From Rhizobium subbaraonis (GTDB lineage Bacteria; Pseudomonadota; Alphaproteobacteria; Rhizobiales; Rhizobiaceae): 64,000 nucleotides of DNA. Positions 19,163 to 28,904 of this stretch are shown here, one piece after another (positions within the stretch are counted from its first letter, which is position 1; every line of letters begins with the position of its first letter). The notes below the pieces were generated by a model, which saw nothing but the letters and a program-made list of their open reading frames with translations, searched no databases and was not told the origin of the DNA. The position numbers and the translations under genes were made by a program. Where the stretch lies: positions 124,001 to 188,000 of the forward strand of contig NZ_OBQD01000001.1 in NCBI RefSeq assembly GCF_900220975.1, in the 5' to 3' direction.

Positions 19163-20011
19163 ATGGCCAAGCGCATCCACTCTTTCAGCGAAATTACCGA
19201 CCGGTACGATGTCGTGCTGTGCGACGTATGGGGCGTCCTGCACAACGGCGTCGAAGCCTTTGCCGGCGCCTCGGAGGCACTTGCCGCGGCCCGTGCCGCC
19301 GGCCTGACGGTCGTGCTGATTACGAATTCGCCACGCCCGTATCCGGGCGTGAAGGTGCAGATCCGCGGCCTCGGCGTACGCGACGAAGCCTATGATCGCA
19401 TCGTCACCTCGGGTGACGTGACGCGTGCGCTGATCTCGTCCGGGCCGGAAAAGATCTATTTCATCGGAGCGGAAAAGGACCATCCGCTGCTCGACGGGCT
19501 CGGCGTCGAGGTGGTCTCCGCGGAAGAGGCCGGCATCGTCGTCTGCGCCGGGTTCCGCGACGACGAGCGGGAAACGGCCGAGGACTACCGGGCCGAGCTG
19601 GAAAAGCTTGCCGCCCGCCACCTTGCCTTCATCTGCGCCAACCCGGACCTCGTGGTCGAGCGCGGGCACCGGCTGATCCCCTGTGCGGGCGCGCTTGCGA
19701 ACCTGTACGGCGAACTGGGCGGTACCTCGCTCATCGCCGGCAAGCCGCACCGCCCGATCTACGAAAAGACGATCGAGGAGGCGCGCGAGGTGCGCGGAGC
19801 CTTCGATCTGTCGCGCGTGATCGCGATCGGCGACGGCATGCCGACCGACGTCCGCGGCGCCGAAGCCTTCGGGCTTGACGTCCTCTATATATCCGGCGGT
19901 ATCCATGCGCAGGAGTATGTCGCTGACGGCAGGACGGACGAAGTGAAGCTCGAGGCGTTCCTGGCGCGCGAGCAGGCTTCGCCGAAGTGGTGGATGCCGC
20001 GCCTGCGATAA
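19163..20011 (+). CDS. HAD-superfamily class IIA hydrolase (TIGR01459 type)
   Basis: A 282-residue HAD-like phosphatase of the group common in Alphaproteobacteria. Motif I reads LCDVWGVLHNG, motif II VLITNSPRPYPGV, motif III around LIAGKPHRPIYEKT and motif IV VIAIGDGMPTDVRGA. In motif I the second Asp of the usual DxD is Trp. It precedes ribF by 17 bases, which suggests a role tied to flavin or sugar phosphates, for example dephosphorylating a riboflavin precursor; that is inference from position only. Confidence 0.85.
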   Translation: MAKRIHSFSEITDRYDVVLCDVWGVLHNGVEAFAGASEALAAARAAGLTVVLITNSPRPYPGVKVQIRGLGVRDEAYDRIVTSGDVTRALISSGPEKIYFIGAEKDHPLLDGLGVEVVSAEEAGIVVCAGFRDDERETAEDYRAELEKLAARHLAFICANPDLVVERGHRLIPCAGALANLYGELGGTSLIAGKPHRPIYEKTIEEAREVRGAFDLSRVIAIGDGMPTDVRGAEAFGLDVLYISGGIHAQEYVADGRTDEVKLEAFLAREQASPKWWMPRLR

Positions 20012-20028
20012 CTGGACGGACGAACGCC

Positions 20029-21009
20029 ATGACCGTATTCCATCGCAACGAGACGAAGGAGCCGCTCCCGGAGCATCTGCGCGGCGGCGTGGTCGCGATC
20101 GGCAATTTCGACGGCGTGCATCGCGGGCATCAATCCGTGTTGCAGCGCGCCCTGGATATCGCCACTGAGCGCGGCGTGCCGGCGCTGCTTCTGACCTTCG
20201 AGCCGCACCCGCGCACCGTCTTCCGTCCCGACCAGCCGGTCTTCCGTCTCACGCCGGCTCCGCTGAAGGCGCGTATCCTGGAAGGCATGGGCTTTGCGGC
20301 GGTCATCGAATATCCCTTCAATCGGCAGTTCTCGCAGATGTCGGCGGCGGATTTTGTCCGGCAGGTACTGGTGGAGTGGCTGCACGCCGGCCACGTCGTC
20401 ACCGGCTTCGATTTCCATTTCGGCAATGCCCGCGAGGGCGGCCCCGCGTTCCTGATCGCCTCCGGCCAGAAGCACGGCTTCGGCGTGACCCTGGTCGACG
20501 CCTTCCGCGACGAGGCGGCCGAGGTGATTTCCTCCAGCCGTATCCGCGCGCTGCTTTCGGACGGCGAAGTCACGGAAGCGGCCGGACTGCTCGGCTATCG
20601 GTATTCCGTCGAGGCCGAAGTCATCGGTGGCAAGCAGCTCGGCCGCACGCTCGGCTTCCCGACCGCCAACATGCAACTGCCCCCCGAGGTCGCCCTGCGC
20701 ACCGGCATCTACGCGGTCCGCTTCCGCCGCGCCGACGGCACGCTCTATGACGGGGTCGCAAGCTTCGGCCGCCGCCCCACGGTGGACAGCAACGGCGCGC
20801 CGCTTCTGGAGACGTTCGTCTTCGACTTTGCAGGCGACCTCTACGGCGAGATCTGTAGCGTTACCTTTTTCGAGCATCTGCGCGACGAACTGAAATTCGA
20901 CGGGCTGGACGCGCTGGTCGTGCAGATGAAGCGCGACGCCGAAGAGGCGAGGGCGCTTCTGGCCGGTATCCGTCCTCTGGGTGCGATCGACGCCAAGCTC
21001 GCATTCTGA
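20029..21009 (+). CDS. ribF: Bifunctional riboflavin kinase / FAD synthetase
   Basis: A 326-residue enzyme that converts riboflavin to FMN and FMN to FAD. The N-terminal nucleotidyltransferase half shows IGNFDGVHRGHQ and the linker ends ISSSRIRALLSDG. The C-terminal kinase half shows GRTLGFPTANMQLP and GVASFGRRPTVD. The ATG at 20029 follows the HAD stop closely, and the two are probably co-transcribed. ileS follows after about 240 bases. Confidence 0.96.
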   Translation: MTVFHRNETKEPLPEHLRGGVVAIGNFDGVHRGHQSVLQRALDIATERGVPALLLTFEPHPRTVFRPDQPVFRLTPAPLKARILEGMGFAAVIEYPFNRQFSQMSAADFVRQVLVEWLHAGHVVTGFDFHFGNAREGGPAFLIASGQKHGFGVTLVDAFRDEAAEVISSSRIRALLSDGEVTEAAGLLGYRYSVEAEVIGGKQLGRTLGFPTANMQLPPEVALRTGIYAVRFRRADGTLYDGVASFGRRPTVDSNGAPLLETFVFDFAGDLYGEICSVTFFEHLRDELKFDGLDALVVQMKRDAEEARALLAGIRPLGAIDAKLAF

Positions 21010-21110
21010 TCGCCCGATTGCGCGCGCCCCCTTCCTTTTTCAGGCAAAAGCGCATAAACAACCGCCACCATGGCGCCACACAGGTTGATTTTCATATCCC
21101 GAATTAGTGG

Positions 21111-21152
21111 CCCGGCCTTCCGCGCGCTCTGAGCGAGGCCGGAAGGTCCGGG
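21111..21152 (+). terminator. Long hairpin between ribF and ileS
   Basis: Arms CCCGGCCTTCCG and CGGAAGGTCCGGG pair with one bulged T; the loop is about 17 bases. TATTTGGG follows, so no real U-tract. Either a ribF terminator or a leader structure of ileS. The rest of 21010-21249 contains an AT-richer stretch that may be the ileS promoter, which I cannot resolve. Confidence 0.5.
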
Positions 21153-21249
21153 TATTTGGGCGTGCAATGCCGCGCCTCCGCCGTCACCGACAGACAGATC
21201 CCCTTTAATGTGCGCGCGTTCACCCGCGCGATGAAGCGATAGCCAGGCC

Positions 21250-24165
21250 ATGACCGACACGTCCGAGAAGATCGACTATTCCTCCACCCTCTACCTGCCG
21301 CAGACGGATTTCCCGATGCGCGCCGGCCTGCCGCAGAAGGAACCGGAAACGGTGGCCCGCTGGCAGAAGATGGGCCTCTACAAGAAGCTGCGCGCCTCTG
21401 CCGCCGGCCGCGAGAAGTTCGTGCTCCACGACGGACCGCCCTATGCCAATGGCAACATCCATATCGGCCATGCGCTGAACAAGATCCTGAAGGACGTCAT
21501 CAACCGCTCGTTCCAGATGCGCGGCTATGACGCCAATTACGTCCCCGGCTGGGACTGCCACGGCCTTCCGATCGAATGGAAGATCGAGGAGAAGTACCGC
21601 GAGAAGGGCCAGAACAAGGACGAGGTCCCGGTCAACGAGTTCCGCCAAGAATGCCGTGAGTTCGCCACCGGCTGGATCAAGATCCAGTCGGAAGAGTTCA
21701 AGCGCCTCGGCATCGAGGGCGACTTCGACAACCCCTACACGACGATGAACTTCCACGCCGAAGCCCGCATCGCCGGCGAACTGATGAAGATCGCGAAAAG
21801 CGGCCAGCTCTACCGCGGCTCCAAGCCGATCATGTGGTCGGTTGTCGAGCGCACCGCGCTCGCCGAGGCTGAAGTCGAGTATGCCGACGTCGAGAGCGAC
21901 ATGATCTGGGTGAAGTTCCCGGTGAAGGAAGGCCCGGACGCACTCGCCGGCACCTTCGTCGTCATCTGGACCACGACCCCCTGGACGATCCCCGGCAACC
22001 GCGCGATCGCCTATTCCTCGCGCTACGCCTACGGGCTCTATGAGGTGGCGACCGCCGAGAACGACTTCGGCCCGCAGCCGGGCGAGAAGCTCATCTTCGC
22101 GAAGCGCCTGGCCGACGAATCCGCCGCCAAGGCCAAGCTGACCTTCAATTTCGTCCGCGACATCGAGGCCGATGAACTTGCCGCCATCACCTGCGCCCAC
22201 CCGCTGCACGGGCTTGGCGGCGGCTACGACTTCAAGGTGCCGCTGCTCGATGGCGACCACGTCACCGACGATGCCGGCACCGGCTTCGTCCACACCGCTC
22301 CCAGCCACGGCCGCGAGGACTTCGACGCCTGGATGGACAAGGCGCGCGAACTGGAAGCCCGCGGCATCTCGTCGGCGATCCCGTTCCCGGTCGACGACGC
22401 CGGCTTCTATACGCTCGACGCGCCCGGTTTCGGCCCCGACGCCGAGGGTGGTCCCGCCCGCGTCATCGACGACAAGGGCAAGAAGGGCGATGCCAACGAC
22501 CGCGTCATCAAGGCGCTGATCGCCCGCCATGCGCTGTTTGCCCGCGGCCGGCTGAAGCATTCCTATCCGCATTCCTGGCGCTCCAAGAAGCCGGTGATCT
22601 TCCGCAATACGCCGCAGTGGTTCGTCTACATGGACAAGGAACTCGGCGACGGCACCACGCTGCGCTCGCGCTCGCTGTCTGCCATCGACGACACCCGCTT
22701 CGTCCCCGCCGCCGGCCAGAACCGCCTGCGCGCCATGATCGAGGGTCGCCCGGACTGGGTTCTGTCCCGTCAAAGGGCGTGGGGCGTGCCGATCGCGATC
22801 TTCGCCGACGAGGACGGCAACGTGCTGGTCGATGACGCCGTCAACGCCCGCATCCTCGAAGCCTTCGAAAAGGAAGGCGCCGACGCATGGTTCGCCGACG
22901 GCGCCAAGGAGCGTTTCCTTGGCAACGACCATGACCACGACAAGTGGCAGCAGGTGATGGACATCCTCGACGTCTGGTTCGACAGTGGCTCGACCCACAC
23001 GTTCACGCTGGAAGACCGCCCCGACCTGAAGTGGCCGGCCGACGTCTATCTGGAAGGCTCCGACCAGCATCGCGGCTGGTTCCATTCGTCGCTGCTGGAA
23101 AGCTGCGCAACGCGCGGCCGCGCGCCCTACAACGCCGTCGTCACCCACGGGTTCACGATGGACGAGAAGGGCGAGAAGATGTCGAAGTCGAAGGGCAACG
23201 TCGTCTCGCCGCAGGACGTGATGAAGGACGCCGGCGCCGACATCCTGCGCCTGTGGGTCATGACCACCGACTACTGGGAAGATCAGCGCCTCGGCAAGAC
23301 GATCATCCAGACCAACATCGACGCCTACCGCAAGCTGCGCAACACCATCCGCTGGATGCTCGGCACGCTCGCCCACGACAAGGGCGAGGAGATCGCCTAT
23401 GCCGACATGCCGGAGCTGGAAAAGCTGATGCTGCACCGGCTGTCCGAGCTGGATAAGCTCGTGCGCGAGGGCTACGACGCCTTCGACTTCAAGAAGATCG
23501 CCCGCGCGCTGATCGACTTCGCCAACGTCGAGCTGTCGGCCTTCTACTTCGACGTCCGCAAGGACGCGCTCTACTGCGACGCACCGTCCAGCCTGCGCCG
23601 TCGTGCGGCGCTCGCCGTCATCCGCAAGCTGTTCGACTGCCTCGTCCTGTGGCTGGCGCCGATGCTGCCGTTCACCACGGAAGAAGCCTGGCTGTCGCGC
23701 AAGCCCGACGCGGTCTCGGTCCATCTCGAGCAGTTCCCGGAAATTGCGGCCGAGTGTAAGAACGACGCGCTCGAACAGAAGTGGGAGAAGATCCGCACGG
23801 TGCGTACCGTCGTCACCGGCGCGCTCGAGATCGAGCGCCGCGAGAAGCGGATCGGCTCGTCGCTGGAGGCAGCCCCCGTGGTCTACGTCACCGATGCGGA
23901 ACTGATGGCGGCGCTTGAAGGCGAGGACTTCGCCGAGATCTGCATCACGTCTGGGATCACGCTGGTCTCGGGCGAGGGCCCGGCCGAAGCCTTCCGCCTG
24001 CAGGAGGTCGCGGGCGTGGCTGTCGAGCCGAAGCTGGCGGAAGGCGCCAAGTGCGCCCGTTCATGGCGGATCACCACCGATGTCGGCTCCGATCCGGACT
24101 ACCCGGACGTCTCGGCGCGCGATGCGGCCGCCCTTCGCGAGATCGGCTTCAGCATCGCCGCCTGA
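21250..24165 (+). CDS. ileS: Isoleucyl-tRNA synthetase
   Basis: A 971-residue class I aminoacyl-tRNA synthetase that charges tRNA-Ile and edits valine. The HIGH signature is [11 protein letters not shown] (about residue 71), the CP1 editing domain holds [13 protein letters not shown], and the KMSKS loop is [10 protein letters not shown] (about residue 643). The C-terminal zinc-finger region is degenerate: it reads [10 protein letters not shown] and later PDVSARDAA, keeping only one of the four Cys known from E. coli IleS. The sequence is otherwise complete. It lies downstream of ribF, an order seen in many proteobacteria (there followed by lspA, which is absent here). Confidence 0.97.
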   Translation: MTDTSEKIDYSSTLYLPQTDFPMRAGLPQKEPETVARWQKMGLYKKLRASAAGREKFVLHDGPPYANGNIHIGHALNKILKDVINRSFQMRGYDANYVPGWDCHGLPIEWKIEEKYREKGQNKDEVPVNEFRQECREFATGWIKIQSEEFKRLGIEGDFDNPYTTMNFHAEARIAGELMKIAKSGQLYRGSKPIMWSVVERTALAEAEVEYADVESDMIWVKFPVKEGPDALAGTFVVIWTTTPWTIPGNRAIAYSSRYAYGLYEVATAENDFGPQPGEKLIFAKRLADESAAKAKLTFNFVRDIEADELAAITCAHPLHGLGGGYDFKVPLLDGDHVTDDAGTGFVHTAPSHGREDFDAWMDKARELEARGISSAIPFPVDDAGFYTLDAPGFGPDAEGGPARVIDDKGKKGDANDRVIKALIARHALFARGRLKHSYPHSWRSKKPVIFRNTPQWFVYMDKELGDGTTLRSRSLSAIDDTRFVPAAGQNRLRAMIEGRPDWVLSRQRAWGVPIAIFADEDGNVLVDDAVNARILEAFEKEGADAWFADGAKERFLGNDHDHDKWQQVMDILDVWFDSGSTHTFTLEDRPDLKWPADVYLEGSDQHRGWFHSSLLESCATRGRAPYNAVVTHGFTMDEKGEKMSKSKGNVVSPQDVMKDAGADILRLWVMTTDYWEDQRLGKTIIQTNIDAYRKLRNTIRWMLGTLAHDKGEEIAYADMPELEKLMLHRLSELDKLVREGYDAFDFKKIARALIDFANVELSAFYFDVRKDALYCDAPSSLRRRAALAVIRKLFDCLVLWLAPMLPFTTEEAWLSRKPDAVSVHLEQFPEIAAECKNDALEQKWEKIRTVRTVVTGALEIERREKRIGSSLEAAPVVYVTDAELMAALEGEDFAEICITSGITLVSGEGPAEAFRLQEVAGVAVEPKLAEGAKCARSWRITTDVGSDPDYPDVSARDAAALREIGFSIAA

Positions 24166-24207
24166 GGTGGCGAGATCACGAAAGGTTGTGAACAAGGCGG
24201 TTAAGTT

Positions 24208-24241
24208 ACCGGATGAATTGCGCTTTAGCGCTTCATCCGGT
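24208..24241 (+). terminator. Very stable hairpin after ileS
   Basis: ACCGGATGAA / TTCATCCGGT enclose a second stem GCGC-TTTA-GCGC with only two unpaired T. No T-run follows, so it may act as a 3'-end stabiliser or a Rho-assisted terminator rather than a classical intrinsic one. Confidence 0.6.
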
Positions 24242-24336
24242 ATTCCTGCCCGAAAATCGTCGGATTTTTCCGTCACCGCACGGCATCCGACGAACTTCAT
24301 CGACGCGATTCACCGGCTTGGCCGGGAAGGGTTTGC

Positions 24337-24951
24337 ATGGCAATGACGCGAGAAATTCGACTGGCCGGCGCTGCAGCGCTGCTTGGCGCCTGCGCCGTCC
24401 TTTCTGGTTGCGTTGGCGGTCCGACCTACGGCACCGACAAGACGAGCGGCGAGCAGTTGATGGACGACCTCGGCAACGCCGTGATGCTCCGGCCGCCGAA
24501 CGGCGACAAGAAGATCGCCTATCAGCCACGCGGCTCGCTGGTCGTGCCGAAGGACGAGGCGACGCTGATCCAGCCGCAGAAGACGCTGGCCTCCACCGCC
24601 GACAATCCGCAGTGGGTGGAAAGCCCGGAGGACATGCGCGAGCGCCTGAAGGCGGAGGCGACCGAGAACGAGCGCAAGATCGGCTACAACTCGCCGCTGC
24701 AGACCCAGAACAACACGATGCGCCAGCTTTCCACCAAGGAACAGCAGGAACAGTATCGCGAGGCGCGCAAGCTGCAGCAGGGCCTCTATAGCGACAAGCG
24801 CCGCTACCTGAGCGATCCGCCGCTCGAATACCGCAAGCTTCCGGAAGAAGCGGCGGCCGACCTCGGCGAGCCGGAGCGCAAGAAGGAAATTCGCCGGAAG
24901 AAGGAGGCGAAGATGGCCAATTCCGGCACGAAGAAGTGGTGGCCGTTCTAA
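24337..24951 (+). CDS. Conserved hypothetical lipoprotein
   Basis: A 204-residue protein (or 202 from the second ATG) with a lipoprotein signal: hydrophobic LAGAAALLGACAV then lipobox LSGC. The mature part is polar, rich in Gln/Glu/Lys, with probable helices (LSTKEQQEQYREARKLQQG) and a very basic tail (KKEIRRKKEAK) ending WWPF. It is probably anchored in the inner or outer membrane facing the periplasm. I know similar proteins after ileS in Rhizobiales, but no function. GAAGGG precedes the first ATG. Confidence 0.8.
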   Translation: MAMTREIRLAGAAALLGACAVLSGCVGGPTYGTDKTSGEQLMDDLGNAVMLRPPNGDKKIAYQPRGSLVVPKDEATLIQPQKTLASTADNPQWVESPEDMRERLKAEATENERKIGYNSPLQTQNNTMRQLSTKEQQEQYREARKLQQGLYSDKRRYLSDPPLEYRKLPEEAAADLGEPERKKEIRRKKEAKMANSGTKKWWPF

Positions 24952-24956
24952 GCCCG

Positions 24957-25439
24957 ATGACCTATCGCATTCGCAACGCGACGCCTGCGGATGCGGGCGT
25001 CATCCTGCGTTTCATCACCGAACTCGCCGTCTATGAAAAGGCCGGGCACGAGGTCGAGGCGACGGTAGACACCATTGTCGCTTCCCTGTTTGGCGCAGGC
25101 TCCGTCACCCGCGCGGTGATTTGCGAGACCGATATGGGCGAACCCGCGGGCTTTGCCGTCTGGTTCCTCAGCTATTCGACCTGGCAGGCCCGCAACGGGC
25201 TCTATCTCGAAGATCTCTACGTGACGCCGGAACACCGCCGGGCGGGGCTCGGCACCATGCTGTTGCGTCACCTCGCCAGGGTTGCGGTCGAGGAGGGGTG
25301 CGGCCGTTTCGAATGGAGCGTGCTAGACTGGAACTTGCCGGCGATCCGCGTCTACGAGGCGATCGGCGCCGAGCCGCAGACCGAGTGGACGCGCTACCGC
25401 CTTTCCGGCGAAAAGCTGAAGCAATTTGCCGCCGGCTGA
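24957..25439 (+). CDS. GNAT N-acetyltransferase, diamine-acetyltransferase-like
   Basis: A 160-residue GNAT-fold protein. It shows N-terminal YRIRNATPADAGVILRFI, the acetyl-CoA loop LYVTPEHRRAGLGTMLLRHL and the spermidine-acetyltransferase-like FEWSVLDWNLPAIRVYEAIGA. It probably acetylates a polyamine or another small amine in the cytosol. The ATG lies five bases after the lipoprotein stop; an alternative start at 24936 would overlap it. Confidence 0.85.
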   Translation: MTYRIRNATPADAGVILRFITELAVYEKAGHEVEATVDTIVASLFGAGSVTRAVICETDMGEPAGFAVWFLSYSTWQARNGLYLEDLYVTPEHRRAGLGTMLLRHLARVAVEEGCGRFEWSVLDWNLPAIRVYEAIGAEPQTEWTRYRLSGEKLKQFAAG

Positions 25440-25517
25440 GCTGTTGTCAGCCAGATGCCGACAGATTTCACACTCCGGCTCACCTCGCGTTAACCGCCGG
25501 CGGCTATCCCTCTTCGC

Positions 25518-26318
25518 ATGGTCAGGATCAGCCGAAAGACAGCCATGAAGGCCGCGGCGGCGACGGCGGCGTCCGTGGCCGTTTCCGTGGGCATCGTGTT
25601 GCTTCTGGTGCCGCTGCTCGGCGGGCATCCCGACGGGCCGGGCTTCTGGATGAGCGTCCTTTGCCCGCTCGTCATCGCCGGTCCTGCCAGCGCCTGGCAG
25701 TTCCAACAGAGCGAGACCATCGCCAGGCAGCGCGACGCGCTGGCGCTCATGCATGTGAAGCTTGAGAGCGCGCACGCGGAACTGAAGGACCTCCATGCCG
25801 ACCTGCAGGTGAGGGCACGCACGGATACGCTGACAGGCGGGCTGAACCGCGGTGCGTTCTTCGCTAACCTCGATGTGGAAAGCCGGCGCAATGCAGGGCC
25901 GGTGGCGATCCTGATTGCCGATGCCGACCACTTCAAGCATGTCAATGACACGTTTGGCCACCTCGTTGGCGACGAAGCGCTGAGACGCATCGGGGCGGCG
26001 ATATCCCGGGCGATCGGCGAGCGCTGCTGGTGGGGCAGGATCGGCGGCGAGGAGTTCGTCGCCTGTTTGCCGGGGCACGACCGCGCCCAGGCGCTTCAGG
26101 TAGCCGAGCGCGTCCGCCGTTCGGTGGCAAGCGCTATTCTCGTATCCGACAACCGCCCGGTGCCGTTGAGCGTGAGCATCGGCGTCGCCTGCGGTCACGG
26201 GCCGTTCGAGCCCGTGGACCTCTTCCGGCGGGCGGATGCCGATCTCTACAGCGCCAAGGCCGGTGGTCGCAACCGCATCGTCATCGACGGGCGCGAGGTG
26301 AATTCGGCCGCGGCCTGA
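25518..26318 (+). CDS. Membrane-anchored diguanylate cyclase (GGDEF)
   Basis: A 266-residue protein with two N-terminal membrane segments (about 12-33 and 40-60) flanking a short periplasmic loop, a coiled-coil stalk (about 68-95) and a GGDEF domain (about 100-260). The signature reads RIGGEEF about residue 175, a functional variant, followed by ERVRRSVAS. It would make c-di-GMP. No RxxD inhibitory site is visible at the usual position, so product inhibition is probably absent. The sensor is too small to suggest a ligand. Confidence 0.88.
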   Translation: MVRISRKTAMKAAAATAASVAVSVGIVLLLVPLLGGHPDGPGFWMSVLCPLVIAGPASAWQFQQSETIARQRDALALMHVKLESAHAELKDLHADLQVRARTDTLTGGLNRGAFFANLDVESRRNAGPVAILIADADHFKHVNDTFGHLVGDEALRRIGAAISRAIGERCWWGRIGGEEFVACLPGHDRAQALQVAERVRRSVASAILVSDNRPVPLSVSIGVACGHGPFEPVDLFRRADADLYSAKAGGRNRIVIDGREVNSAAA

Positions 26319-26389
26319 GGTCGTCCGCCGGCGTCTGCGGCGCGTGGGGCGTGTGATCGCGCGCAACGCATGCCGGTATCCGACACGTC

Positions 26390-26842
26390 TCAATCTTCTT
26401 CGCGGCGGTTCTTGAAGAATTGTCGCAGTATCGCTGCCGCCTCCGTCTCCTGCAGTCCGGAATAGACTTCGGGCACATGATGGCAGGTCGGCTGGGAATA
26501 GAAGCGGGCGCCATGATCGACGCCGCCGCCCTTCGGGTCCTCGGCGCCGTAGTAGAGACGGCGGATGCGGGCGAAGGATATCGCAGCGGCGCACATCGTA
26601 CAGGGCTCGAGCGTCACATAGAGATCGGCGCCGGTCAGGCGTTCCTGTCCCAGCGCGGCCGAGGCCTGTCGGATGGCCTCGATCTCGGCATGGGCGGTGA
26701 CGTCGTTGTTCTCGCGGGTGCGGTTGCCGCCTCTTCCGACGACGACGCCGTCGATCACGACGATGGCGCCGATCGGCACTTCGCCCCGCTCCGCCGCCGC
26801 GCGCGCCTCGATCAGCGCCTCGTCCATGAAGCTATTCGTCAT
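26390..26842 (-). CDS. tadA: tRNA-specific adenosine deaminase
   Basis: A 150-residue zinc deaminase that converts A34 to inosine in tRNA-Arg(ACG). The zinc and catalytic site is HAEIEAIRQA plus PCTMCAAAISFARI, with the GGVDHG and FYSQPTCHHVPEV segments after it. Essential housekeeping gene. Divergent from the pseudouridine synthase gene and convergent with the GGDEF gene. Confidence 0.95.
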   Translation of the reverse strand: MTNSFMDEALIEARAAAERGEVPIGAIVVIDGVVVGRGGNRTRENNDVTAHAEIEAIRQASAALGQERLTGADLYVTLEPCTMCAAAISFARIRRLYYGAEDPKGGGVDHGARFYSQPTCHHVPEVYSGLQETEAAAILRQFFKNRREED

Positions 26843-26915
26843 CCGCGCTCAGAATTCCTCTTAACCCCGACGGCCTGACCTGATACGACACGCCAAAACG
26901 CTAGGCAAACAACAA

Positions 26916-28901
26916 ATGACATCCAACGACAAGCCAAAACGGCCGGGCGCCAAGCCCTTCGACCGTGATCGCAAGCCCCGTGACGGCGACCGCAAGCCGG
27001 GAGGCAAGAAGCCTTTCGCCGCGGGCGCGAAGTCCGGCGGCTTCTCCAAGACCGAACGCGGCCCCGCAAAGGCCGGCGTCAAGAAGGAAGCGCGCGGCGG
27101 CACCGGCAAGCCCGAAAAGGCGCGACCGGCACCGGCAGAGCGCGCGTCCGCCGATGCCGCGGCCGCACCCGAACGCATTTCCAAGCTGCTGGCCCGCGCC
27201 GGCGTCGCATCGCGCCGCGACGTGGAGCGCATGATCATGGAAGGCCGCGTCAGCGTGAACGGCACCGTGCTCGACACGCCCGTCCTCAACGCCACGTTCG
27301 CCGACCTGATCGAGGTCGACGGCCAGCCGATCCGCGGCATCGAGCGCACCCGCCTGTGGCTCTACCACAAGCCCGCAGGCCTGGTGACGACCAATGCCGA
27401 TCCGGAAGGCCGCCCGACGGTGTTCGAACACCTGCCGGAAGATCTGCCGCGCGTCATGTCGGTCGGCCGCCTCGACATCAACACCGAGGGCCTGCTGCTT
27501 CTGACCAATGACGGCGGGCTCGCCCGCGTGCTCGAACTGCCGGCCACCGGCTGGCTGCGCCGCTACCGCGTGCGCGCCCACGGCAAGATCGAGCAGGAAG
27601 CGCTCGACAAGCTGAAGGAAGGCATCGCCGTCGACGGCGTGCTCTATGGCGGCATCGAAGCCACGCTCGACAAGGTGCAGGGCTCCAACGTCTGGATCAC
27701 CATGGGGCTTCGCGAGGGCAAGAACCGCGAAATCAAGAACGTGCTCGGCGCGCTCGGTCTCGACGTGAACCGCCTGATCCGCATTTCCTACGGTCCGTTC
27801 CAGCTCGGCGAGTTGCCGGAGGGCCACGCCCAGGAAATCCGTGGCCGCACGCTGCGCGACCAGCTCGGCCCGCGCCTGATCGATGAAGCCAAGGCGAACT
27901 TCGAGGCGCCGCTGTTCGACCAGGGCCAGGGTGAGAAGGAAGATAGGCCCGCGCAGGGCGAGCGGTTCGGCCGCGGCGAACGCGAAGCCCGTGGCGAACG
28001 CGAAGGCCGCGAATTCCGCGAGAAGGATGGCGACCGCCGCGAAAAGGCGCGCGCCCGTCTCGACACGCGCCGCGATGCCCGCGGCGGCGACCGTTTCGAC
28101 AATAGAGGCGGCGACAGGCACAGCGGCGACAGGCGCGGCCGCGACGATGACCGCTTCTCCGACCATCCGAAGCGGGAACCGGGCAACCGCCCGCGAAAGT
28201 CCAACGTCTGGATGGCGCCCGGTGCCCGTCCCGTCGCCGAGAAGAAGGCGCAGGTAACCGAAGGCGAGGAAACGGCGAAGCGCGAGCCCCGCGCCCGGCC
28301 CGAGGGTGCGCCGAAGACGAAGCGCTACGGCCGCAACCGCGACGGCGAGGCTACCCGGACGACCCACAAGTTCGATCCCGACCGCAAGAAGGCACCTGGT
28401 CGCGCCGCTGCCGCCCGTCCGGGCGCCGAGCGCGGCGAGCGCAAGGCGCGCGTCCTCGGTTCCGAGGACGGTGGCGACTGGATTCGCGCCAGCGAGCCCG
28501 AAAAGCGTTCGCGTGATGAGGGCGGCCGCGGAGGCTTCGGCGGCGACAGGGGTCCCCGCGGTTTCGGCGATCGGCCGCCGCGCGAAGATCGTGGGGGGCG
28601 TGAGGACCGTCCGTCACGGGGCAGGTCTTTCTCTTCAGAGCGGTCCTTCGGCGACCGCCCACCCCGCGATCGGTCGGATGACCGGTCCGGCGGCGGTCGA
28701 GACGGCGAGCGCGGCTTCGGTGGCAGGCCGGGCGGCAAGTCCTTCGGCGGCAAGCCCTCCTTTGGGAAGTCCGCTGGTGGCAAGCCCGGTGGAAAATCCT
28801 TCGGCGGCAAGCCTGGCGGCAGCAGGGCAGGGGGCAAGCCCGGCGGAAAGCCGGGTGGGGGACGCACGGGCGGCGGCAAGCCGCGTGGCCGAGGAAACTG
28901 A
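26916..28901 (+). CDS. rluB: RluB/RsuA-family pseudouridine synthase with long basic repetitive tail
   Basis: A 661-residue protein, far longer than E. coli RluB (291 aa). A basic N-terminal extension (about 1-85; KPKRPGAKPFDRDRKPRDG) precedes an S4 RNA-binding domain (about 86-135; ERISKLLARAGVASRRDVER). The RsuA/RluB catalytic domain (about 145-330) has GRLDINTEGLLLLTNDG containing the catalytic Asp and LREGKNREIKNVL. Residues about 340-661 are low complexity: first RGE/RGG/DRR-rich, finally repeated GGKPGGKSFGG units. It should modify 23S rRNA around position 2605. The tails are probably disordered RNA-binding extensions. It is followed after three bases by rsmD, another rRNA modifier. Confidence 0.9.
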   Translation: MTSNDKPKRPGAKPFDRDRKPRDGDRKPGGKKPFAAGAKSGGFSKTERGPAKAGVKKEARGGTGKPEKARPAPAERASADAAAAPERISKLLARAGVASRRDVERMIMEGRVSVNGTVLDTPVLNATFADLIEVDGQPIRGIERTRLWLYHKPAGLVTTNADPEGRPTVFEHLPEDLPRVMSVGRLDINTEGLLLLTNDGGLARVLELPATGWLRRYRVRAHGKIEQEALDKLKEGIAVDGVLYGGIEATLDKVQGSNVWITMGLREGKNREIKNVLGALGLDVNRLIRISYGPFQLGELPEGHAQEIRGRTLRDQLGPRLIDEAKANFEAPLFDQGQGEKEDRPAQGERFGRGEREARGEREGREFREKDGDRREKARARLDTRRDARGGDRFDNRGGDRHSGDRRGRDDDRFSDHPKREPGNRPRKSNVWMAPGARPVAEKKAQVTEGEETAKREPRARPEGAPKTKRYGRNRDGEATRTTHKFDPDRKKAPGRAAAARPGAERGERKARVLGSEDGGDWIRASEPEKRSRDEGGRGGFGGDRGPRGFGDRPPREDRGGREDRPSRGRSFSSERSFGDRPPRDRSDDRSGGGRDGERGFGGRPGGKSFGGKPSFGKSAGGKPGGKSFGGKPGGSRAGGKPGGKPGGGRTGGGKPRGRGN

Positions 28902-28904
28902 AGC

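Noticed and set aside
21010..21249. T-box riboswitch upstream of ileS
   Set aside because: No T-box sequence or specifier-loop architecture; such elements are not expected in Proteobacteria. Only a long hairpin is present.
21220..23724. 834-codon open frame antisense to ileS
   Set aside because: High-GC genes produce long mirror frames; composition (Val/Asp/Leu/Arg-rich, no motifs) is that of a shadow, and ileS on the other strand is certain.
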